In this document: in pieces, positions 6,681 through 13,680 of the stretch
Numbering within the stretch: position 1 is the first letter of the stretch
How the letters are laid out: every line of letters begins with the position of its first letter
Source of the DNA: UBA7803 sp047920935
Lineage (GTDB): Bacteria; Pseudomonadota; Gammaproteobacteria; Pseudomonadales; Azotimanducaceae
NCBI GenBank assembly: GCA_047920935.1
Contig: JBLRXD010000060.1
Coordinates: 1-18,030 of the forward strand
Length of the DNA stretch: 18,030 nt
Direction of reading: 5' to 3'
The notes under the pieces: generated by a model
The model's database searches: none
Seen by the model: the letters and a program-made list of their open reading frames with translations, nothing else
What the model was told of the DNA's origin: nothing
Program-made: the position numbers and the translations under genes

Positions 6681-8377
6681 GGGCGAATCAGCCGACCGGG
6701 CAGCGCGCCGGTGGGCTCTCCTTGCTGGTAGGTGATCTCCCCCGCAACCAGGGTGGCCAGGAAGCCGTCGGCCTGCTGCTGCAGCCGCGGCCCGCCAGCC
6801 GGCAGATCGTGAACGATGTGGGGGGCGCGCACCCGAAGCGCATCGAAGTCGATGAGGTTCAGATCCGCCCGCTTGCCCGGCACGAGCTCACCCCGGTCGT
6901 CGAGGCCAACCGCGGCGGCCGTATCGCGGCTTTGCCGCCGGACCAGCGTCTCGAGACCGATCAGGTCGCCACGTTTGCGGTCCCGTCCCCAATGGGTCAG
7001 CAGCGACGTCACGAAGCTCGCATCGCAGATGGTACCGACGTGGGCGCCGCCATCGCCCAGGCCGGGCACCGTGTTCTCGTGCAGCAGCATCTCCCGACAG
7101 CAGTCGAGGTTGTTCTCGGCGTAGTTGGCGAACGGCGTGTACAGAATGACCTGGCCGTCCCGCTCGAGCAGCAGATCGTAGACGAAGCTCCAGGGGTCGG
7201 CGCCGACAGCGTGCGCCCGGGCGGCCATGGAATCCTGCGGAGCGGGCTCGTAATCGGGCGGATCTCCGAGCTCCCACAGCTTCTGGCCGCCGGCCATCAC
7301 GGCGAACAGTCGCGCGAAGCCCGGCGTCGGCTGCTCATCCAGGATGCGGGCCTTGCGACCCGGGTCGCGCAGGGCGGCGAGGCGTTCGCGCAGCGGCAGG
7401 TCGGCTATCTCCTTGAAGCTCGGACGGGTGGAGAACGGGTTCAAGGTGGTGGCGTGCCCCATCAGGATGCCGATACCGCGAGGTGCCACCTGCCCGCGCA
7501 TGGGCAGGCCGCGGGCGTTGGCGCGCTCGATCCGCTCCAGCAGCTTGCGCCAGCCCTGGGGACTGATGCCTTGGGCGAGGGAGATCGACATGGGCCGCCC
7601 GCTCGCGCGCACCATGGCCTCGAGGAACGAGAATTCCTCGTCCAGGTCGCCGAAGTCGGAGATCATCTCGATCACGCCCCGGCCGGCATCCCGGAGGCCG
7701 GCGGCAATGCCCAGCAACTCGTCGAGCTCGGCCTTCAGCGACGGCGTCGGCTCCCCCCGGCTGCTGCGGTGGTTGAGCGTGCGGGAGCTCGAGAATCCGA
7801 GCGCGCCGGCGCGCACGGCTTCGGCGGTGATCGCGCGCATGGCGGCGATGTCGTCGGCGGTGGCAGGTTCCCGGTCGGCGCCGCGCTGGCCCATCACGTA
7901 GACGCGCAGCGCCCCGTGGGGCAGCTGGGCGCCCAGGTCCATGTCGTACTGCCGCGATCCCAGGAAATCCAGATACTCCGGGAAGGTTTCCCACTGCCAG
8001 CGGATACCTTCGGCGAGCACAGCCGCTGGGATGTCCTCGACCCCTTCCATCAGCTCGATCAGCATCTCGTGATCGGCAGACCGGCACGGCGCGAAGCCGA
8101 CGCCGCAGTTGCCCATTACAACCGTGGTGACGCCGTGGTGACTCGACGGCGACATGCGGTTCGACCAGGTGGCCTGGCCGTCGTAGTGGGTGTGGATGTC
8201 GACGAAGCCGGGCGTGACCAGCGCGCCGTCGGCGTCGATCTCCCGCTGACCGTGGGCGGCCACCCGTCCGACCTCGCGGATGAGGCCGCCGTCGATGGCA
8301 ATGTCGGCGGTGAAGGCGGCCCGGCCGGTGCCGTCGATCACGCGGCCGCCGCGGATGACCATGTCGTGCTGTGTCAT
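6677..8377 (-). CDS. D-aminoacylase-like amidohydrolase (amidohydrolase family 3)
   Basis: This 566-residue TIM-barrel hydrolase is of the N-acyl-D-amino-acid deacylase type. The N-terminal beta-sandwich segment MVIRGGRVIDGTG leads to PGFVDIHTHYDGQ (57-68), with metal ligands H62 and H64. GNCG follows (89-92), with C91 at the position of the bridging Cys of D-aminoacylase, and GDGGAH carries D442. The C-terminal GKRADLNLID is typical. The strand positions that hold His ligands in D-aminoacylase read MISDF (238-242) and SISLAQ (264-269) here, so the site is altered and deacylase activity should not be assumed. The ATG overlaps the stop of the MBL gene as ATGA, and its own stop overlaps the P450 start. 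It is therefore part of a tight operon and probably of one pathway. Confidence 0.82.
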   Translation of the reverse strand: MTQHDMVIRGGRVIDGTGRAAFTADIAIDGGLIREVGRVAAHGQREIDADGALVTPGFVDIHTHYDGQATWSNRMSPSSHHGVTTVVMGNCGVGFAPCRSADHEMLIELMEGVEDIPAAVLAEGIRWQWETFPEYLDFLGSRQYDMDLGAQLPHGALRVYVMGQRGADREPATADDIAAMRAITAEAVRAGALGFSSSRTLNHRSSRGEPTPSLKAELDELLGIAAGLRDAGRGVIEMISDFGDLDEEFSFLEAMVRASGRPMSISLAQGISPQGWRKLLERIERANARGLPMRGQVAPRGIGILMGHATTLNPFSTRPSFKEIADLPLRERLAALRDPGRKARILDEQPTPGFARLFAVMAGGQKLWELGDPPDYEPAPQDSMAARAHAVGADPWSFVYDLLLERDGQVILYTPFANYAENNLDCCREMLLHENTVPGLGDGGAHVGTICDASFVTSLLTHWGRDRKRGDLIGLETLVRRQSRDTAAAVGLDDRGELVPGKRADLNLIDFDALRVRAPHIVHDLPAGGPRLQQQADGFLATLVAGEITYQQGEPTGALPGRLIRP

Positions 8378-9267
8378 GTTCGTGTGCTCCTTGCCGGTCG
8401 CGGCGAATTCAGTCGGAGGGTGGCATCGAACCGGAACGTATCACCGTCGGCGACGATGCGACCGGAGGTGGGCGAGGCGAAGTGGGTGCCGAGTACCAGG
8501 GTGTCGCGCCCGAAGCGCTGCATGAAGGCTTGCCGGCTCGCCTCGGCGGTGGCGGAGTCGACGTCTGCGATGTCCTTCCAGTGCGGGCGCGCGAACTGCA
8601 CCGGATGATGGAACAGATCGCCGGTGATGATGGCGCGTTCGCCGGCGGACTCGATCAGCACGCTGACGTGCCCGGGCGTGTGCCCCGGAGTCGGCACCAG
8701 TCGGACTTCCGGGGTGACCTGGTGGTCCGTTTCCACCAGATCCACGAGGTCCGATTCGATGATCGGCCGGATCGAGTCGTTCTTCGCCTCGGCCCCGAAC
8801 GGATCGTCCTCGTGCTCCCAATAGCCCCATTCCTCGCGGCCGATCAGATACCGGGCATTCGGGAAGGTCGGCACCCAGCGGCCGTTCTCGCGCATGGTGT
8901 TCCACCCCACGTGATCCACGTGCAGATGGGTGCACAGCACCGCGTCGACGCCGTGCCGGGGCGCCCCGGCGGCCTCCAGGCGGCTCAGGAAGTCGCTCTG
9001 CCGGTGATCCCACTCCGGCAGCGGCCGCGGCTTGTCGTTGCCGATGCAGGTGTCCACCAGCAGCGTCGCGTCCCCCGTGCGCACCAGAAAAGTATGAATG
9101 CTCAAAGGCACCGAGCCGTCCGCATTGACGAAGTGCGGACGCAGCCAGGCGCTCATGGGGGCGAGGTTCTCAGCAGTCGCATCGGGCAGCAGAAACGTGA
9201 GGTCGATGTCCTGCAGGACGTCGACCACCCGATGAATGCTGACGTTGCCGATCTGCCAGGTTTCCAT
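8374..9267 (-). CDS. MBL-fold metallo-hydrolase
   Basis: This 297-residue metallo-beta-lactamase-fold enzyme probably binds two zinc ions. The motif THLHVDH gives H114, H116, D118 and H119. TPGHTPGH supplies H196, TGDLFH supplies D217 and LGTHFASP supplies H262, so the complete ligand set is visible. The overall pattern, including the N-terminal region before HTFLVRTG, recalls quorum-lactonase and related ester or lactone hydrolases. With a BVMO and a P450 in the neighbourhood, a lactone or ester substrate is attractive but unproven. GGAAGG precedes the ATG by eight bases. It begins 26 bases after the thioesterase gene and overlaps the next gene by ATGA. No signal peptide is seen, so it is probably cytoplasmic. 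Confidence 0.88.
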   Translation of the reverse strand: METWQIGNVSIHRVVDVLQDIDLTFLLPDATAENLAPMSAWLRPHFVNADGSVPLSIHTFLVRTGDATLLVDTCIGNDKPRPLPEWDHRQSDFLSRLEAAGAPRHGVDAVLCTHLHVDHVGWNTMRENGRWVPTFPNARYLIGREEWGYWEHEDDPFGAEAKNDSIRPIIESDLVDLVETDHQVTPEVRLVPTPGHTPGHVSVLIESAGERAIITGDLFHHPVQFARPHWKDIADVDSATAEASRQAFMQRFGRDTLVLGTHFASPTSGRIVADGDTFRFDATLRLNSPRPARSTRT

Positions 9268-9293
9268 GGATGCCTTCCGTTTACGATGAATGG

Positions 9294-10235
9294 TCAGCGC
9301 CGTGGCCGCTCGACGATCCGGTAGACCGTGGAGCCGGCAGCAACCGGCTCGCCAGCGGCCGTCACCAGACTCACCTCGGAATGGATCAAACTACCCGTGC
9401 CGCCGGTGGCGCGGGCCCTGACCGTGCAATCCCGGCAGATGAGCGGCGCGAACGTATGCAGCTTGGTGTTCACGGTGGAGCCGAAGAGCTCTCGGCGGCC
9501 CAGCTCCGAAGTCATCCAGGCAGCCAGCGACCCGGCATGATCCACGGCGGAGAGCAACGCGCCGCCGGCAATGCCATCCGCCTCGTCACGGGCGTGCGAA
9601 GCGCAGGGCAGGTCGAATTGCACCTCGCCGAACGACCCGCTGCGCAACCGCCAGCCGAGCTGCGCCATGTACGGCATGCGGCCGTCCATTTCCCGAAGTA
9701 TTTCCAGGTTGCGTTCGACGCGGGCGGCATCCGGTTGCGGCAGGGCGCCGAGACCTCGCGAGGTGCGAGCGCCGGGCCAGTCCGACGCCGCCGGATCGGT
9801 CGGCGCCGTCGGGAGGGGCTCGGTCGGAGCCATCTGCGCGATGTGGTTCGCGGCGGCCAGCAGCTTGCCGTCGCCATTGACGGCCCGGGCGTGGCTGTAG
9901 ACGATCTCCCGGCCGCGGCGCAGCACTTCGGCCTCGCCGAAGATATCCTCACCGAGTGCGCCCGCGAGATAACTCACGTCGCAGGCGAGGGTGCGTCCGA
10001 GCCGTGATTCCATGTCGCCTTCGATGGTCGACCAGCTCGCGAGCATGGCGGCCGCGTCCAGCGTGGCGGCGATGGCTCCGCCGTGCAGCGCCGTGGCGGC
10101 TGTAGTGTTGCCCTCATGGTAGGGCAGACGCACGCGCACGGTCCCCTCACTGGCCGATTCCAGACGAAAACCCACCCGCCGCCAGAAGGGCGAACTCTGC
10201 AGACGGCGCTCGAGGGTTGCTGCCGGCTCACCCAT
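9294..10235 (-). CDS. Tandem hotdog (PaaI-like) acyl-CoA thioesterase
   Basis: This 313-residue protein contains two hotdog domains. The first, roughly 10-135, has the PaaI-type motif LHGGAIAATLD (50-60). The second, roughly 175-305, has the matching IAGGALLSAVD (222-232), in which the His is replaced by Ala. PaaI-like enzymes release CoA from stalled or aromatic acyl-CoA intermediates. A fused pair replaces the usual homodimer, and one half may be structural only. A proline- and alanine-rich linker (about 137-170) separates the domains. It is the first gene of the minus-strand run, facing the LLM oxidoreductase gene across a 95-base divergent gap. The ribosome site before the ATG (GGAAACCC) is weak. 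Substrate unknown. Confidence 0.8.
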   Translation of the reverse strand: MGEPAATLERRLQSSPFWRRVGFRLESASEGTVRVRLPYHEGNTTAATALHGGAIAATLDAAAMLASWSTIEGDMESRLGRTLACDVSYLAGALGEDIFGEAEVLRRGREIVYSHARAVNGDGKLLAAANHIAQMAPTEPLPTAPTDPAASDWPGARTSRGLGALPQPDAARVERNLEILREMDGRMPYMAQLGWRLRSGSFGEVQFDLPCASHARDEADGIAGGALLSAVDHAGSLAAWMTSELGRRELFGSTVNTKLHTFAPLICRDCTVRARATGGTGSLIHSEVSLVTAAGEPVAAGSTVYRIVERPRR

Positions 10236-10330
10236 GGGTTTCCACGCACCTAACCATCAACCTGTGCTCGCCACTCTAGCACCGATTCTGTCATCATGCA
10301 TACAGGTAGACACACAGGGGGTAGTCGCTC
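10236..10330. promoter_or_regulatory. Divergent intergenic region (likely two promoters)
   Basis: These 95 bases must carry the promoters of the five-gene minus-strand run and of the LLM oxidoreductase gene, because both neighbours point away from it. It is less GC-rich than the genes. ATGCAT (10296-10301) is palindromic, and ACCTGT (10260-10265) is repeated inverted as ACAGGT (10302-10307), which could be operator half-sites. No convincing -35/-10 pair could be fixed on either strand. AGGGGG at 10315-10320 is the likely ribosome site of the plus-strand gene. Confidence 0.4.
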
Positions 10331-11368
10331 ATGAAGTTCGATCTGATGGCCGGAAACATGTCGTGGCGCCGCACCGCCGAACTCGCCACAGGGCTCGAGA
10401 AGGCGGGCTTCTCCGGCATGTTGTTCACCGAGGCAGGCCAGGTGCCGTGGATGATGATCACCGCTGCGGCCCTGGCGGCGCCCCGGCTCGAGTTTTCCAC
10501 CGGCATCGCGGTCGCATTTCCGCGCAGTCCGATGATCTCGGCGCAGGTGGCCTGGGAACTCGCGGGGAACACCGAGGGCCGCTTCCGCCTCGGTCTGGGC
10601 AGTCAGGTGAAGGCTCACGTGACCCGCCGCTACAGTGCCGTCTTCGACAAGCCGGCGCCGCAGATGCGCGACTATCTGGCTGCGGTCAGAGCATGTCTGC
10701 GGGCGTTCCGGGGCGAAGAGCGGCTCGACTACGAGGGACCGTACTACCAGCTCAGCTATCTGCCGGCCCAGTGGGCGCCGCCGCGCCACGATCACGAGGA
10801 CGTCAGGGTGGACATTGCTGCCGTGGGCCCGCTCATGTGCCGGGTGGCGGGCGAGCTCGCGGACGGCGTGCACGTGCACCCCATGCACTCGATGCACTAC
10901 GTGCGTGAGCGCCTGCTGCCGGCGCTGCGGGAGGGCGCGGAGCGCGCCGGTCGCTCGATCGACGCGGTCGATCTGATGATTCCGGTATTCGCCGTCCCCG
11001 GCGACAGCGCCGAGGAGCGCGAGCCGTTGCTCCAGCGCGCACGGATGCAGCTCGCGTTCTACGGCTCGACGCCGAACTATGCATTCCAGTTCGACGATCT
11101 CGGTTTCACCGGCACCACGGCGAAGCTGCGCGAACGGATGAAAGCCGGTGACCTTCAGGGCGCCCAGGCGGTCATCACCGACGAGATCCTCGAGCACTTC
11201 GCGGTCATCGCTCGCTGGGACGATCTGGCCGACGCCCTGTGCGAACGCTATGCCGGCGCCGCGTCGCGGCTGGTGATGTATCTGGCGGGCGAGTCGATCG
11301 CCCGGAATCCCGCCGATCTGCCGCGCTGGGGGGAGGTGGCCCGCGCCGTGACGGGGGCGGCGGCATGA
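10331..11368 (+). CDS. LLM-class flavin/F420-dependent oxidoreductase
   Basis: This 345-residue member of the luciferase-like superfamily uses FMN or the deazaflavin F420. The barrel starts MKFDLMAGNMSW. The stretches TGIAVAFPRSP (57-67) and GRFRLGLGSQVKAHVTRR (about 82-99) recall the MSMEG_2256-type family, which is annotated as F420-dependent on homology; this is my recollection and not a search result. The C-terminal part (about 300-330) ends in the usual helical segment. AGGGGG precedes the ATG. Its stop overlaps the start of the dehydrogenase gene as ATGA, so the two are translationally coupled and probably act on the same compound. Whether the host makes F420 cannot be judged from the window. 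Confidence 0.82.
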   Translation: MKFDLMAGNMSWRRTAELATGLEKAGFSGMLFTEAGQVPWMMITAAALAAPRLEFSTGIAVAFPRSPMISAQVAWELAGNTEGRFRLGLGSQVKAHVTRRYSAVFDKPAPQMRDYLAAVRACLRAFRGEERLDYEGPYYQLSYLPAQWAPPRHDHEDVRVDIAAVGPLMCRVAGELADGVHVHPMHSMHYVRERLLPALREGAERAGRSIDAVDLMIPVFAVPGDSAEEREPLLQRARMQLAFYGSTPNYAFQFDDLGFTGTTAKLRERMKAGDLQGAQAVITDEILEHFAVIARWDDLADALCERYAGAASRLVMYLAGESIARNPADLPRWGEVARAVTGAAA

Positions 11369-12447
11369 GCAAAACGGTCACCCTGATACCGGGCGAGGAC
11401 GCCGCGCCGGAAGCGTTCCTGCCCACCGTCGAGCTGCTCGGGCGCCTGGATCTGGACATCGGCTGGGTATGGCCGCAGGTGGGCATCCCGGCGCAGGAAG
11501 CCAGCGGCGATCCGTTTCCGCCCGAGGCCCGGCAGGCCATCGACGACTCGGATACGACCCTGTTCGGCGCCACCAGCGGTCCCAGCGGTCGGGCGCTGCG
11601 CTATCTTCGCTGGGGGCGAGACACTTACGCGAACGTGCGTCCGGCCCGGTGGATGCCCGGTGCGCGCAGCCCGCTGCGCGACCCGAGCGGGGTGGATCTG
11701 GTGATCGTCCGAGAGAACACGGAGGACGTCTACGTCGGCGTCGAAGGCGATCTGCGATCCCTGGACGGGGTGGGGCTGGTCAGCCGGTTGCATCGCCGGC
11801 CGGTCGCGCAGATGGGTGAGGGGCGCTTCGCGCTCAAGGTCATCACCGAGGCGCGCACCCGCAAAATCGTCGAGTTCGGTTGCACCCTTGCGCTCGAGCG
11901 CGCCGAGCAGCGTGGACGGCCGCCGAAGCTGACGACGGGCACCAAGCACAACATCTCGCCGGTGGCGGATGGATACTTCCTCGAGGTGGCTCGCGAAACC
12001 GCACGGCAGTTCCCGGAGGTCGCTTTCGAGAGCCTGCTGGCGGACGATCTCGTGCACAAGCTCGTCATGAGGCCGCAGGCGTTCGACGTGATCGTGCTGC
12101 CGAACCTCTACGGCGACCTGTTCTCCGATGCCGCCGCGGCGGTGGTGGGCGGTCTCGGCCTCGGCCCCAGCGGCTGCTACGGCGAGGATTACGCCTATTT
12201 CGAGTCCGCCCACGGCACCGCCCCGGACATCGCGGGTACGAACACCATCAACCCGACGGCCACGCTGTTGTCGGCGGCGATGATGCTCGACTATCTCGGC
12301 TTTGCGCAGGCGGCCCGGCGGTTGACGGAGGGGGTCGAGCGGGTTTATGCCGAAGGCCGGTGCTTGACGGCTGATCAGGGCGGCGCCGCCACCACGACCG
12401 AATTCTGCAACGCGGTGGCCCGCGCGATGGGTATCGGCGCTCGATGA
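11365..12447 (+). CDS. Isocitrate/isopropylmalate dehydrogenase family oxidoreductase
   Basis: This 360-residue NAD(P)-dependent beta-decarboxylating dehydrogenase homologue acts on a 2-hydroxy acid of the malate type. The start is ATG at 11365, overlapping the previous stop; the frame opens further upstream but only inside that gene. R116 and Y123 in RENTEDVY match the substrate Arg and catalytic Tyr of E. coli isocitrate dehydrogenase. K194 in GTKHN matches its Lys. D251 and D255 in NLYGDLFSD, with D227 or D228, are the metal acids. ESAHGTAPDIAG (280-291) is the coenzyme loop. The substrate loop LRYLRWGRDTYANVRP (79-93) differs from true isocitrate or isopropylmalate enzymes, and there are no leucine-pathway neighbours. 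A catabolic substrate such as a substituted malate or tartrate is likely (inference). Confidence 0.87.
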   Translation: MSKTVTLIPGEDAAPEAFLPTVELLGRLDLDIGWVWPQVGIPAQEASGDPFPPEARQAIDDSDTTLFGATSGPSGRALRYLRWGRDTYANVRPARWMPGARSPLRDPSGVDLVIVRENTEDVYVGVEGDLRSLDGVGLVSRLHRRPVAQMGEGRFALKVITEARTRKIVEFGCTLALERAEQRGRPPKLTTGTKHNISPVADGYFLEVARETARQFPEVAFESLLADDLVHKLVMRPQAFDVIVLPNLYGDLFSDAAAAVVGGLGLGPSGCYGEDYAYFESAHGTAPDIAGTNTINPTATLLSAAMMLDYLGFAQAARRLTEGVERVYAEGRCLTADQGGAATTTEFCNAVARAMGIGAR

Positions 12448-12458
12448 GCGGACGACGG

Positions 12459-12506
12459 TTGACGGGGCTCCATCGCAGACGGATAGTATATATGGTTACG
12501 AAACCA
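12459..12506 (+). promoter_or_regulatory. Candidate promoter and operator before the acyl-CoA dehydrogenase pair
   Basis: TTGACG (12459-12464) and GATAGT (12482-12487) are separated by 17 bases, a good sigma70-like arrangement. Immediately downstream, TGGTT-ACGA-AACCA (12493-12506) is an inverted repeat lying where transcription would start, so a repressor could bind there. The AT-rich TAGTATATAT stretch stands out in GC-rich surroundings. The call is by eye. Confidence 0.5.
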
Positions 12507-12522
12507 GGTAGAGCCCGGGTCG

Positions 12523-13680
12523 ATGAGCCAGTTGAGCTTCAGTGACGAGCAGCGTCAGTTCCGCGACTTCGTGGCCAGATTCTTCCGTGAGCAGTCGCCG
12601 GTGGCACGTGCCCGGGAGCTGATGCTCAGCGAAGCGGGTTACGATCCCGAGCTGTGGCGGCGGCTCGGCGGCGAGCTCGGGCTCACCGGCGTTCACGTTC
12701 CCGAGGCATACGGGGGCCAGGGGTTCGGCGCGGTAGAGCTCGGCATTGTCCTCGAGGAGATGGGTCGGGTCGCGTACTGCGGGCCCTACTTCGGCTCCGC
12801 GGTGCTGGCGACGTACGCACTGCTCGAGGGGGCCACGGCGGCGCAGCAGGAACGCTGGTTGCCGGCGCTGGCGGCGGGAGACACCATCGGCTCGCTGGCC
12901 CTCGCCGAGCCCGGAGGCGGCTGGGAAGCGAGTGCACTGCAGGCCAGCGCGCGGCGAGCGTCCGGTCGATGGCGCCTGCATGGCACCAAGAGCTACGTGC
13001 TCGACGGGCGGATCGCGGACCTTTTCATCGTCGCCGCCCGGGAGCCCGGCAGTGCCGGCTCCGACGGATTGTCACTGTTCGCCGTGCAGGCGGGCGCCGC
13101 CGGGTTCGAGGTAGAGCCTCTGCAGTCCATCGATGCCACCCGCCGGTTGAGCCGTCTGCGCCTGTCGGGGGTCGACGCGGAGCTCTTGGGAGAACCAGGG
13201 GCCGCGGCGCCCGTGCTGCGCCGGGTGCTCGACCGCGCGGCGGTGGCGCTGGCCAGCGAGATGGTCGGCGGCGCTCAGGCGCTGCTCGACTCGGCGGTGA
13301 GCTACGCCAAGCTGCGCGTGCAATTCGGCCGCCTGATCGGGTCGTTCCAGGCGATAAAGCACAGGTGCGCGGACATGTTGCTCGCCGTCGAGCTGGCCAA
13401 GTCGGCCGCCTACGGGGCCGCGGAGGTGGCGGCTCGGGAGGCGTCTGCCGACGAGCTGCGCGAGGCTGCGGCGTTGGCGAAGGCCCTCGCCGCAGAGGCT
13501 TTTCTGCAGGCGGCGGCGGATACCATACAGATCCACGGGGGCATCGGCTTCACGTGGGAGAACGATACGCACCTGTACTTCAAGCGGGCGAGAGGCTCCG
13601 AAGTGCTGCTGGGGACACCGGCGGAGTTTCGCGACCGCTTCGTCGAATACGTGAGCGCACGGGAGGCAACCCATGAATGA
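12523..13680 (+). CDS. Acyl-CoA dehydrogenase, small-subunit type
   Basis: This 385-residue acyl-CoA dehydrogenase homologue is of the kind often found beside a larger one, as in PimC/PimD or the actinobacterial FadE pairs. The N-terminal helical domain begins FSDEQRQFRDFV. LGLTGVHVPEAYGGQGFG (52-69) is typical, as are LALAEP (125-130), QFGRLIGSFQAIKH (267-280) and IHGGIGFTWEND (337-348). The catalytic Glu of IVD-type enzymes is not evident at LDRAAVALASE, and the C-terminal YEGT motif is absent. It is therefore probably the non-catalytic partner, though FAD binding may be shared. The start ATG follows the candidate promoter; no strong ribosome site is visible. It overlaps the next gene by eight bases, which favours a 1:1 complex. 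Confidence 0.87.
   Translation: MSQLSFSDEQRQFRDFVARFFREQSPVARARELMLSEAGYDPELWRRLGGELGLTGVHVPEAYGGQGFGAVELGIVLEEMGRVAYCGPYFGSAVLATYALLEGATAAQQERWLPALAAGDTIGSLALAEPGGGWEASALQASARRASGRWRLHGTKSYVLDGRIADLFIVAAREPGSAGSDGLSLFAVQAGAAGFEVEPLQSIDATRRLSRLRLSGVDAELLGEPGAAAPVLRRVLDRAAVALASEMVGGAQALLDSAVSYAKLRVQFGRLIGSFQAIKHRCADMLLAVELAKSAAYGAAEVAAREASADELREAAALAKALAAEAFLQAAADTIQIHGGIGFTWENDTHLYFKRARGSEVLLGTPAEFRDRFVEYVSAREATHE

Noticed and set aside
6722..8608. Plus-strand open frame of 628 codons
   Set aside because: It is antisense to the D-aminoacylase-like gene and has low-complexity composition without motifs.
11239..11364. Upstream extension of the dehydrogenase gene
   Set aside because: The extra 42 codons lie wholly inside the LLM gene and do not resemble the family N terminus. 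The ATG at 11365 gives MSKTVTLIPGED, a normal start of this fold.
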